From CAILUG01 sp038125665 (GTDB lineage Bacteria; Pseudomonadota; Gammaproteobacteria; Pseudomonadales; Pseudohongiellaceae), in contig JAYPEI010000018.1 of the NCBI GenBank assembly GCA_038125665.1, forward strand, positions 1 through 41,426: a stretch of 41,426 nt of DNA, read 5' to 3'. Positions 25,366 through 32,983 of this stretch are shown in pieces. Position 1 is the stretch's first letter, and every line of letters starts with the position of its first letter. Below the pieces are notes generated by a model, which was not told the DNA's origin, searched no databases, and saw nothing but the letters and a program-made list of their open reading frames with translations. The position numbers and the translations under genes are program-made.

Positions 25366-26088
25366 ATGCGGATATCTCGTCTTTATACCCCTCAAACCCT
25401 TGAGATTCGCTCTGTGATAATCTTGGATGAACAGCGCTCACACTATCTTTCTAGAGTGTTGCGTCTAGCTGTGGGAAGTCAGCTCATTCTTTTTAACGGG
25501 AATGGCAAAGAATTTTCGGCCACAATTCAAGAGGTGTCTAAGAAGCAAGTCTCTATTTCGTTGGGAGAATGTTCAAGTCCTCAAACAGAATCTTCGCTTA
25601 CTACTTTACTGGGTCTTGGTCTCTCCAGAGGGGAACGCATGGATTACGCTGTTCAGAAAAGTACTGAACTAGGTGTTAGTTGTATTGCTCCTTTATTCAC
25701 GGAATTCAGTGAAGTCAAACTTGATACCGTGCGTGCGGAGAGGCGACGCGAACACTGGCAGCAGATTGCCATTAGCGCTTGTGAGCAAAGCGGTCGCGTT
25801 AGGGTCCCACTAATCATGGCGCCACAGAATCTAAATAATTGGCTGGAAACGATCGGTGTAGGGTTCAAATTACTCTGTGATCATCGAGATTCAGTGCCAC
25901 TGCCAGCTACTGCTCCTACGGATGATATTCATTTGTTGGTTGGGCCTGAAGGGGGGTTTAGCGACAGAGAGGTTGCCCTAGCCAGGGCGGCAGGCTTTCA
26001 GGCTTTATCGGTGGGTAAGCGGATATTACGCACTGAAACAGCTCCAGTAGCTGTATTGGCAGCCCTTCAAGCCAGATGGGAAACTTAG
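25366..26088 (+). CDS. rsmE: 16S rRNA (uracil-1498-N3)-methyltransferase RsmE
   Basis: This SPOUT-class methyltransferase modifies U1498 in the 30S decoding region with S-adenosylmethionine. It has an N-terminal PUA-like part (SHYLSRVLRLAVGSQLILFNG) and a C-terminal knot domain with DYAVQKSTELGVSCIAPL, ISACEQSGR, LLVGPEGGFSDRE and VGKRILRTETAPVAVLAAL, which are diagnostic. Length (240 residues) is normal. It follows ribA by 39 bases on the same strand and may be co-transcribed with it. It faces the P-II gene. Confidence 0.95.
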   Translation: MRISRLYTPQTLEIRSVIILDEQRSHYLSRVLRLAVGSQLILFNGNGKEFSATIQEVSKKQVSISLGECSSPQTESSLTTLLGLGLSRGERMDYAVQKSTELGVSCIAPLFTEFSEVKLDTVRAERRREHWQQIAISACEQSGRVRVPLIMAPQNLNNWLETIGVGFKLLCDHRDSVPLPATAPTDDIHLLVGPEGGFSDREVALARAAGFQALSVGKRILRTETAPVAVLAALQARWET

Positions 26089-26170
26089 AGTCCGGAAAGA
26101 CTCGACATGACACCTCTGCAAATAAACGTCCCACTCCCCTCTGTAAAAGTTTTTATATTGTGACTAAAGA

Positions 26171-26509
26171 TCACACTGCTTCGGGGCCCGTTTCACCTGT
26201 ACGGATTCGAATGACCTGTTCGAGGTTATGAACAAAAATTTTGCCATCGCCAATCTTCCCTGTGTTAGCCGCCTTGCAGAGCACTTCGATCACTTGGTCT
26301 ACCATGCCATCATCTACAGCAATCTCAAGGCGCATTTTTGGTAAAAAATCCACCACATACTCAGCACCACGATATAGCTCTGTATGTCCTTTTTGTCGAC
26401 CAAAACCTTTGACTTCACTTACTGTAATGCCTTGTACTCCAATACCACTTAAGGCCTCTCTGACGTCATCGAGTTTGAAGGGTTTAATAACGGCGGTAAT
26501 CATTTTCAT
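26171..26509 (-). CDS. glnK: Nitrogen regulatory protein P-II (GlnK/GlnB)
   Basis: This 112-residue trimeric signalling protein senses 2-oxoglutarate and ATP/ADP and controls ammonium transport, glutamine synthetase adenylylation or NtrB. The T-loop with the uridylylation site Y51 (LYRGAEYVVDFLPK), the B-loop TGKIGDGKIFV and the C-terminal IRIRTGE are intact. GlnK and GlnB cannot be separated safely by eye. Its neighbour ubiK matches the glnK locus in Pseudomonas-type genomes, which favours glnK. No amtB gene follows or precedes it, which is unusual for glnK. Confidence 0.93.
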   Translation of the reverse strand: MKMITAVIKPFKLDDVREALSGIGVQGITVSEVKGFGRQKGHTELYRGAEYVVDFLPKMRLEIAVDDGMVDQVIEVLCKAANTGKIGDGKIFVHNLEQVIRIRTGETGPEAV

Positions 26510-26625
26510 GACAGCATCCTCGCTAGGTCTTTCTAAACTTGCAGCTTTAAGTATAAGCCAGTGTTGTTAAAATTACATTCCCCAAACTGCCACAATGACC
26601 TAAACTGTTTCAAGGAGACAAGATT

Positions 26626-26856
26626 ATGCTGAGAAAAGAATTCTTTAACAGACTGGGTGAGCAAATTACATCGATATTACCTCTAGCCCACGACACCAAA
26701 ACCAAACTACTCAATGAAATAGGAGCACTTCTACAACAAGAGTTAGGCGAAGTGGTGATCTCCAGAGAGGAATTCTCTACACAAGCCAAACAGCTAGAGC
26801 GAGCTGAAGCAAAACTAGCACAACTAGAGCGTCGTCTTCAGGAACTATCTGAATAA
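26626..26856 (+). CDS. ubiK: Ubiquinone biosynthesis accessory factor UbiK (BMFP domain)
   Basis: This 76-residue coiled-coil protein of the YqiC/BMFP type assists ubiquinone assembly with UbiJ under aerobic conditions. The first half (FFNRLGEQITSILPLAHDT, then a KLLNEIGALLQQEL helix) and the second half (VISREEFSTQAKQLERAEAKL, a heptad-rich coil) match the family. An AGGAGA ribosome site precedes the ATG. It is divergent from glnK, the arrangement also known in Pseudomonas-type genomes. Confidence 0.9.
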   Translation: MLRKEFFNRLGEQITSILPLAHDTKTKLLNEIGALLQQELGEVVISREEFSTQAKQLERAEAKLAQLERRLQELSE

Positions 26857-27110
26857 CCTTCTCTGTTTGCGCTCGTTCCTAACAAAAGTTTCAGCATTTC
26901 ATCAAATTGGCCGTCTCGGTAATAGACTTGCATACGTCATGTTAGACTTGAACTTAACTGGGATTTTTTAGACTTTTTCGATTCTCAACAGTTGCAAACA
27001 ATTTTAAGCACTGCTTTGGGTAGATTATCTCAAGCAAATACTCAATTATTAGCCTAAGAGGCTTCCAAAAATTCTCTGAATCACATTGGCCAAATCACAA
27101 AATGGGTAAT
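26857..27110. other. Non-coding gap after ubiK, possible gene remnant
   Basis: The gap between ubiK and the TonB receptor gene is 385 bases. No complete gene is visible. On the plus strand about 26943-27056 there is a stop-terminated reading frame with plausible protein character (NWDFLDFFDSQQLQ, then ALGRLSQANTQLLA). It lacks a start codon in frame and is too short for chance to be excluded. The rest before the terminator shows nothing I can name. Confidence 0.3.
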
Positions 27111-27141
27111 AAAAAAAGGAGGCAAAGCCTCCTGATTTTTT
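27111..27141 (-). terminator. Rho-independent terminator of the TonB receptor gene
   Basis: A perfect 7-bp stem (AGGAGGC / GCCTCCT at 27117-27133) with a three-base loop is flanked on the minus strand by a run of seven T. A six-T run lies on the plus-strand side, so it could work in both directions. It lies about 100 bases after the receptor stop. Confidence 0.88.
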
Positions 27142-27241
27142 CGGGTATTTGGTTTTATTATTACCCAGACACATTTTGCACTTCCATGTGCTCCTACCAG
27201 ACGCTCTGCTATGCCAAGCGCGGCAGGTTCCCCTCATATAC

Positions 27242-29749
27242 TTAGAAATGCATTTTGAACTGCAGACCATACTCACGTGGACGGTCAACTGTAGCGAAGT
27301 CAAACTGCCATACACCGTGCATAAAGCCAGAGTTGACGTTGAATTCGTCAGTCAGGTTGTTAGCCCATAATGAAAGCTCCCAGTCGCCCTGACCCGGAAG
27401 GTAGGTTATGCGGGTGTTGTGCATCCATACATCCCCACCATCTGGAACAGTGTCAAAGCCTTGAGCGTCACGACGTAGCTCTAGAGTATCAGCTCTCCAG
27501 TAGCTTCCCCAGTAATTAGATACCCAACGCGCAGTAACCATTGCACCGCCATCTAAATGGAAGTCATAAGCAGCCGTGAAGTTGTAGGTCTCCTCTGGCG
27601 CACGCGCAAATGCTGTACTCGAAGTATGGGCAGTCTTACCGTATGGGATGTACTGTGTGTCAAGCCAGCCCAAGTTAGCAGTAAGGGTAAGGTTTTCAGT
27701 TGGCATGTAAGTCAACTCTACCTCAAGACCTTTGGCCTCACCGTCCATCGAATTCTGACGAACAAGCTCAGTTAACTCAGTGCCAGTCAGACGGTCGATA
27801 ACAGTACCTAAGTACTGGATACCAACCCAATCAGTCTGGAAATAAGTAACGTTTGCACGCAGTTGTCCCTCCAACCAATCAGAACGAAGACCGATCTCAG
27901 TGTTCTCGATAATCTCAGGTGAGTAGTTGATGGAAATCTGACCAACGTTGTCCTCGTACTGAGAGATACCACCAGAGTTAAAGCCTTCATTGTATGAGAC
28001 GTAGCCCATGATTGTGTCTGTGAAGTCGTACGTAGTAGCCAGGTGGATTGTCTCAGCACCGAATGTTAAGTCTGTCGAAGAATCAAAGATACCTGCAAGT
28101 GCCCAACCACGGTCATTGAATTCATCATCCCAGGTTGTTGGAGCCATCTCGATTTGTCCACTCATTTTTTGAGCAGTCAAACCAGCAGTGGAAAGACCGA
28201 GAGTGGTATTAGTTTGCTCGTGGTCACGCATACCGAAGGTAACATCCCACTTGTCATTGATGTAGAAGGTAGCATCAAAGAAGATAGCGTCACCGTCTTG
28301 CAGCTGGCCGTTTAGACGGTCAGAACTGTTACCGTTACGCCACATCGCATCAATCCATCCCCCACCAAATAACCAGTTACATGGGAATGGCCAACCGTTG
28401 GGGAATTTATCTTGGTATCCGTAGTCGGCTGGGGTCATTGAACACACTGGGTGATCAAGCACAGTCTGATAATCCAGCACCTGTAGCTGACCTTGGTTAC
28501 TATATGCCTGTGGATTAGGATGCCCAGAGTAACCAGTGTTAATCCACTGACCATTAGCATATTCAGGCTGTCTTGTTCTGAAGCTCTGATCCCACTGGTA
28601 ATAGCCAACAACATAATCCAGTCTGTCATTAAACAGTGAACCAGTCAGCTGAAACTCATGACTCTCAACTTTTGTCAGATCTACATAGTAGTTGGTAAAG
28701 AAGTTGAACTCTGAACCGCCCCAATCATTGAACACTGAATTGTCCATGTAGGTATCGCCATACATGTACTTGAAGTGCATATTTTCGTTTATGTCGTAGT
28801 CAACGTGCAAAGTAGTCTGCTCGAGAGACTGACGGTTTGGCGTAGTTGAGGCTACACGGCTCTCCCAGCAAGAAAGTTCACCTACACACGCTTGTGCATA
28901 TTGTGGGTTGAACTTACCACCAGAGGCAATATCGTGAGCCTGCGCGATACCTACCTGATAGCCCAAGAAGGCTGCGTTTCTAAAGTCAATTGAGTACTGA
29001 ACACGCGCCTGCTTACCAACCTGATTATCATTGCTATGGATTAAACGAACTTCTAAATCCTCAGTTGGCATCCAAAGGATATCGGCACGGTAAGTTTTGG
29101 CATCCATCCAACCACCGTTAACCCCAGTAGTTTTAGAGTAGATCCAACCATCATTAGTGTAGTTACCAAAGGTCCACTTGGTCAGCAAGTTGTCTGACAA
29201 CGGGATGTCTATAGAGCCAACTACGTCCTGACGATCAAGGTTACCGGTGTTAATAGAAACCATTCCACCGAACTCGGCAGCTGGTTTTTTAGAGTGAATC
29301 TGGATAGCACCACCAGTGGAGTCACGACCGTACAATGTTCCCTGAGGTCCACGTAGTACTTCTACACGGTCTAGCTCAACGAATTCTCGAGTCAATAATC
29401 CAGAATTTGAAACCTGCCAGATACCATCAACGTAGGCACCGACGTTTGGAATTCCGCGCATGTAGAAAGATGCAGATGTTGTACCACCATTACCCCCTGC
29501 AATAAGGACATTTGGCACCGTACCAGTTAGATCTTCCAAGTTTTCGATGTTTGCAGACTCCAGTGCTTCACCAGAGATTGCAGTTACCGCCAAGGCTACG
29601 TCTTGCACGTCAGTTTGACGACGAGTAGCGGTGATCATTACTTCTTCAAGTTGAGCATTCTGAGCGAAAGAAATCGCTGGAATTGATGCAGGAACAGCTG
29701 CCACTGCAGCCAAAACGGCTGTGGCTAGTCTCTTGCGTGGCAAGAACAT
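27242..29749 (-). CDS. TonB-dependent outer-membrane receptor
   Basis: This 835-residue outer-membrane transporter has a signal peptide ending near ISFAQ. A TonB-box-like LEEVMITATRR is followed by a plug domain (LEDLTGTVPNVLI, FYMRGIPN, EFVELDRVEVLRGPQGTLYGRDSTGGAI) and then a 22-strand barrel ending in the characteristic terminal phenylalanine (GLQFKMHF). It imports a large or scarce substrate using TonB energy. The type resembles the many receptors of marine gammaproteobacteria and sphingomonads whose cargo is unknown. A strong AGGGGG ribosome site precedes the ATG. No TonB, ExbB/ExbD or degradation genes lie next to it. Its upstream region is rich in inverted repeats. Confidence 0.95.
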   Translation of the reverse strand: MFLPRKRLATAVLAAVAAVPASIPAISFAQNAQLEEVMITATRRQTDVQDVALAVTAISGEALESANIENLEDLTGTVPNVLIAGGNGGTTSASFYMRGIPNVGAYVDGIWQVSNSGLLTREFVELDRVEVLRGPQGTLYGRDSTGGAIQIHSKKPAAEFGGMVSINTGNLDRQDVVGSIDIPLSDNLLTKWTFGNYTNDGWIYSKTTGVNGGWMDAKTYRADILWMPTEDLEVRLIHSNDNQVGKQARVQYSIDFRNAAFLGYQVGIAQAHDIASGGKFNPQYAQACVGELSCWESRVASTTPNRQSLEQTTLHVDYDINENMHFKYMYGDTYMDNSVFNDWGGSEFNFFTNYYVDLTKVESHEFQLTGSLFNDRLDYVVGYYQWDQSFRTRQPEYANGQWINTGYSGHPNPQAYSNQGQLQVLDYQTVLDHPVCSMTPADYGYQDKFPNGWPFPCNWLFGGGWIDAMWRNGNSSDRLNGQLQDGDAIFFDATFYINDKWDVTFGMRDHEQTNTTLGLSTAGLTAQKMSGQIEMAPTTWDDEFNDRGWALAGIFDSSTDLTFGAETIHLATTYDFTDTIMGYVSYNEGFNSGGISQYEDNVGQISINYSPEIIENTEIGLRSDWLEGQLRANVTYFQTDWVGIQYLGTVIDRLTGTELTELVRQNSMDGEAKGLEVELTYMPTENLTLTANLGWLDTQYIPYGKTAHTSSTAFARAPEETYNFTAAYDFHLDGGAMVTARWVSNYWGSYWRADTLELRRDAQGFDTVPDGGDVWMHNTRITYLPGQGDWELSLWANNLTDEFNVNSGFMHGVWQFDFATVDRPREYGLQFKMHF

Positions 29750-29776
29750 GGTATTACCCCCTTGTAATTTATGGAT

Positions 29777-29812
29777 CTGTGATCTTCGTTTAACCTCTAA
29801 GAGAGATCACAG
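29777..29812. repeat. Inverted repeat in the TonB receptor leader
   Basis: CTGTGATC (29777-29784) and GATCACAG (29805-29812) are perfect 8-bp arms around a 20-base centre that itself holds the small palindrome CTCTAAGAG. The element is 28 bases before the receptor start, so the mRNA leader could fold into a hairpin. Alternatively it may be an operator. Confidence 0.6.
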
Positions 29813-29905
29813 CTAAAACTGATTAGCTTTTCAGTCCATCTGGCCAAAATTTTGGCGAAAGAAGGAACTTTCTTCTAGAAAAGTAATCAAATACGCGCAA
29901 CTTTT

Positions 29906-29955
29906 TAAGATTGCCGTGACTCTTATATAGATATTTTAGAGATTTGGCAATCTTA
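29906..29955. repeat. Large interrupted inverted repeat upstream of the TonB receptor
   Basis: TAAGATTGCC (29906-29915) and GGCAATCTTA (29946-29955) are perfect 10-bp arms. The 30-base centre contains a second pair, CTCT and AGAG, and an AT-rich apex. It may be a cruciform, a two-site operator or a structured RNA. It has no adjoining T-run, so a terminator is unlikely. Confidence 0.6.
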
Positions 29956-30075
29956 TGTAAAAAAAAAAGAAAAAAATGTGCAGTATTTTTTGCGAATGCC
30001 TGGCACATTTTCCTTAATTTCACTAATTAAAACATTTACTTACTGGATTTATCAATTAAGTCATGGTCCCTAATT

Positions 30076-30098
30076 GTTTAAATATGAAATATTTAAAC
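30076..30098. promoter_or_regulatory. 23-bp palindrome, candidate operator between the TonB receptor and rep
   Basis: GTTTAAATAT and ATATTTAAAC form a perfect 10-3-10 inverted repeat around GAA. The size and symmetry fit a dimeric repressor or activator site. It is about 330 bases from the receptor start and 140 bases from rep. Confidence 0.5.
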
Positions 30099-30240
30099 CT
30101 TTTTAAGTTTTGGATGTGAGTAAATTTTTTCAGATATCGGCTGCACTTTCATACTTAATTGGATGTCAAGTCTTGTATTAACTGATACAACTCTTAACAT
30201 GCCACTCAACTCTCAATGTTAGCAGAAGTCTAAATCTCCG

Positions 30241-32253
30241 ATGTGGCATCTTAATTCCAAACAAAGTGCTGCCGTGCAGCACATTGGCTCTCCATTGCTT
30301 GTTCTTGCCGGAGCTGGCTCTGGCAAAACTAGTGTTATCACCCAAAAAATAGCCTGGCTAATAAGTCATTGTGAATATCAACCTTGTCAAATTGCAGCAG
30401 TGACTTTTACTAACAAAGCTGCTAGTGAAATGCGAGAACGAATCAATAAGTTACTGAACGTAGCTACCAAAGGCTTACTAATCACTACTTTTCACACACT
30501 GGGATTAACAATACTGAGACAGCATCCAAAGCTGGTTGGCTTAAAACCAAACTTTTCCATTTTCGATGAGCAAGATTGTCAGAGTTTATTGAAAGACTTG
30601 ATGCAGCGCGATGATAATATTGATGATGCGCTGCTTGCGGCCTTAAGCGGTGTGATTTCTCGATGGAAAGATGCAGAAGTCGGCCCTGATACTGCCATGC
30701 TTCATGCTGAAACTCCAGATGAAGCTCTTGGTGCGCGCTTGTACGAACACTATGAGAGATCTCTCCGAGCATATAATGCCGTAGACTTTGATGACTTAAT
30801 TTTATTGCCACTGAAATTGCTCAGTTCAAATGAAGAAGTACTGCACCGCTGGCGACGCGCGATTCGTTATCTGTTAGTAGATGAATATCAAGATACCAAT
30901 CAGTTGCAATATAAGTTAGTAAAATTGTTGGTGGGCGATAGAGCTTGTCTTACCGTTGTTGGTGATGATGACCAATCAATTTATTCATGGCGTGGTGCTC
31001 GGCCAGAAAATTTGGTTCAGTTACAGCAAGACTACTCAGATTTAACTATCATTAAATTAGAGCAAAATTATCGCTCTACAAACACCATACTTAAAGCTGC
31101 TAATAAACTAATTTCCAACAATGCTCATATTTTTGATAAGTCACTCTGGTCCGAGCTGGGTCATGGCGGACCAATAAGAGTGCTCTCCTGTGCAAATGAA
31201 GAGGCAGAGGTTGAGAGAATCTCGACCGAAATTATTCTTGGTAAAGCTCAACAAAGAAGACAGTATGCTGATTTCGCAGTCTTATATCGTGGTAATCATC
31301 AGTCTCGTCTGCTCGAAATCCAGCTACAAGCTCAACAGATTCCTTACCAACTGAGTGGAGGTACTTCTTTTTTCTCCCGCACAGAAATTCGTGATTTGAT
31401 GGCCTACTTGCGCTTACTACTAAACCCTGATGATGACAACGCTTTCCTGCGCTGTGTTAATACTCCGCGACGTCAGTGCGGCCCAAGCCTACTGGAGTCT
31501 CTTGCGAGATATGCACAAAACGCTGGCGTCAGTCTATGTGTAGCTTGTGGCCATTTTGGTTTAAAGGAGCATCTTAATTCTCAGCAGCAGCAGCGAGTAA
31601 AAGACTTTGCGAGCTGGCTGGAAAAAAAACGTCACCTAGTTGACGAAGGCGGTGGCGTGGAGATTGTGCGAGAACTCATCAATGATATTCATTATGAGCA
31701 TTGGCTTTACTCACAAGCTAAGAATCCTGAAGCCGCTGAAAGGGCTATGCAAAATGTCGAGATCTTGCTTAACTCTATAGAGCAATCTATCAAAAGAGCT
31801 AGGGAAGATGATCACGATGCCACTTTGGAAACTGCTATCAATCGCCTGCTATTGCGCGACCTTTTGGAGCAACGGGATGAAGAGGAAGAAAGCAATAAGG
31901 TCCAGTTGATGACCCTCCATGCAGCTAAAGGCCTAGAGTTCCCCGTGGTATTTATTATGGGTATGGAAGAAGAAATTCTCCCTCACCGGAATAGCATAGA
32001 AGAGAACACCATAGAAGAAGAAAGACGTTTGGCTTACGTGGGAATCACACGGGCACGTGAGCAATTAACTTTTACTCTAAGCCGTCAGCGTAAAGCTTAC
32101 GGTGAGAGTTTCATCACTGAACCGAGCCGTTTTTTGAATGAACTACCTGGTGAGCTTCTTGAATGGGAGGGTAGACCCAGCGATTTGACTCCTGAAAAAA
32201 ATAAGGAGAGGGGGGTGGAGGCCTTGTCGCGATTGAAAATGCTGTTCGACTAA
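30241..32253 (+). CDS. rep: ATP-dependent DNA helicase Rep
   Basis: This 3'-to-5' superfamily 1A helicase clears obstacles ahead of the replication fork. It starts like Rep (LNSKQSAAVQHIGSPLLVLAGAGSGKT, Walker A) and carries VTFTNKAASEMRERI, TTFHTLGL, LVDEYQDTN (Walker B), VVGDDDQSIYSWRGA, LEQNYRST, VQLMTLHAAKGLEFPVVF and RRLAYVGITRAREQL. The length of 670 residues is typical of Rep rather than the longer UvrD. The ATG at 30241 has only a weak ribosome site. It is followed, convergently, by the cytochrome c5 gene, an order also seen in Pseudomonas-type genomes. Confidence 0.95.
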   Translation: MWHLNSKQSAAVQHIGSPLLVLAGAGSGKTSVITQKIAWLISHCEYQPCQIAAVTFTNKAASEMRERINKLLNVATKGLLITTFHTLGLTILRQHPKLVGLKPNFSIFDEQDCQSLLKDLMQRDDNIDDALLAALSGVISRWKDAEVGPDTAMLHAETPDEALGARLYEHYERSLRAYNAVDFDDLILLPLKLLSSNEEVLHRWRRAIRYLLVDEYQDTNQLQYKLVKLLVGDRACLTVVGDDDQSIYSWRGARPENLVQLQQDYSDLTIIKLEQNYRSTNTILKAANKLISNNAHIFDKSLWSELGHGGPIRVLSCANEEAEVERISTEIILGKAQQRRQYADFAVLYRGNHQSRLLEIQLQAQQIPYQLSGGTSFFSRTEIRDLMAYLRLLLNPDDDNAFLRCVNTPRRQCGPSLLESLARYAQNAGVSLCVACGHFGLKEHLNSQQQQRVKDFASWLEKKRHLVDEGGGVEIVRELINDIHYEHWLYSQAKNPEAAERAMQNVEILLNSIEQSIKRAREDDHDATLETAINRLLLRDLLEQRDEEEESNKVQLMTLHAAKGLEFPVVFIMGMEEEILPHRNSIEENTIEEERRLAYVGITRAREQLTFTLSRQRKAYGESFITEPSRFLNELPGELLEWEGRPSDLTPEKNKERGVEALSRLKMLFD

Positions 32254-32411
32254 AATGGACAGAGAAAACCTTTCCTCTTTTTAGCCAAAAGTAGTTCGAA
32301 TGCTTTTAACTAGAGTGCATCAACAGCAAGTAAGAGTGCTGTCAAATTATGGTTAAAGAATTAATAGCACGCCAAGCTGTTAGAGTTCTCATTGGGCTAA
32401 GGTCGTGTGCT

Positions 32412-32846
32412 TTATTCAACCTTGCTGAGGACATAGTCCAAGGTACTGGAAAGATCTTCATCCGAGCAATCAGCACACAGTCCACGAGCAGGCATCATCC
32501 CATTATTAAAACCGTTAACAAGGTGATCCATCAATGTGTCGCGACCTTTTGCAATTCTTGTGGCCCATGCTTCTTGATCGCCAAGTTTAGGGGCATTGTT
32601 TGCTCCGGTCCCGTGGCAAGCATTGCAATAAGTGTTATAGACAGTCTCAGGGTCTTTTGCCAAACCAGCCGCTGCAGTACCACCAATACCAGCGGCACAG
32701 GCTTCACCCATCACACAAACAGTGCCAGCGGGTTGCAGTCGGGCACGAATATCATCCTCACGGTCAGCAAAGACCAACCCTGTTCCAAGGCTCGCCAGAA
32801 TGGCAACTGTTATAGCAATCTGATGGCGAAACTTTATCAATCCCAC
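32412..32846 (-). CDS. Cytochrome c5 family periplasmic monohaem cytochrome
   Basis: This small electron carrier has a signal peptide (IAITVAILASLGTGLVFA) and one haem site, CNACH. A methionine ligand lies in NGMMPARG, followed by the c5-specific LCADCSDEDL with its cysteine pair. An ATG at 32852 has AGAGG only one base away, too close to use. The GTG at 32846 has the ideal seven-base spacing, so I take it as the start. A short insert ahead of the haem (VCVMGEACAAG) adds two more cysteines. The role is probably in respiratory electron transfer; the partner oxidase is not visible. Confidence 0.88.
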   Translation of the reverse strand: MGLIKFRHQIAITVAILASLGTGLVFADREDDIRARLQPAGTVCVMGEACAAGIGGTAAAGLAKDPETVYNTYCNACHGTGANNAPKLGDQEAWATRIAKGRDTLMDHLVNGFNNGMMPARGLCADCSDEDLSSTLDYVLSKVE

Positions 32847-32983
32847 GTCCATACCTCTCGAAAATTCAAAGATGATCTAAAGTGCTGAGAATCTCTCAGA
32901 AATTTAGGTAAATCCCCCGCAAACATACTGGCTTGTCAGCCCGAAAGTTTTCGCATTCTACCACAGTAAAGTCTAGAGGACAC

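Larger units (their letters stand above)
29750..30240. other. AT-rich divergent intergenic region, no gene
   Basis: This 491-base gap separates the receptor (minus) and rep (plus) genes. A possible 66-codon frame on the minus strand (29823-30023) is rich in lysine and phenylalanine, has no recognisable domain and crosses the inverted repeats, so I do not call it a gene. Besides the three repeats listed separately, GCCAAAATTTTGGC at 29843-29856 is a perfect 14-base palindrome. TTAATT/AATTAA at 30014-30030 is a weaker one. Confidence 0.6.

Noticed and set aside
26510..26625. Sigma-54 promoter for the P-II gene
   Set aside because: A GTGGCAG occurs, but the required GG-N10-GC spacing is missing.
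27049..27315. 88-codon frame overlapping the end of the TonB receptor
   Set aside because: Lies mostly in another frame of the receptor gene and across its terminator; no protein features.
29777..29812. CRP site (TGTGA and TCACA half-sites)
   Set aside because: The half-sites are about 24 bases apart instead of six, so a normal CRP dimer would not fit.
29823..30023. 66-codon frame upstream of the TonB receptor
   Set aside because: Lysine/phenylalanine-rich translation of AT-rich DNA, no ribosome site, no family features, and it runs through inverted repeats.
32254..32411. Terminator between rep and cytochrome c5
   Set aside because: T-runs occur, but no adjacent stable stem could be found.
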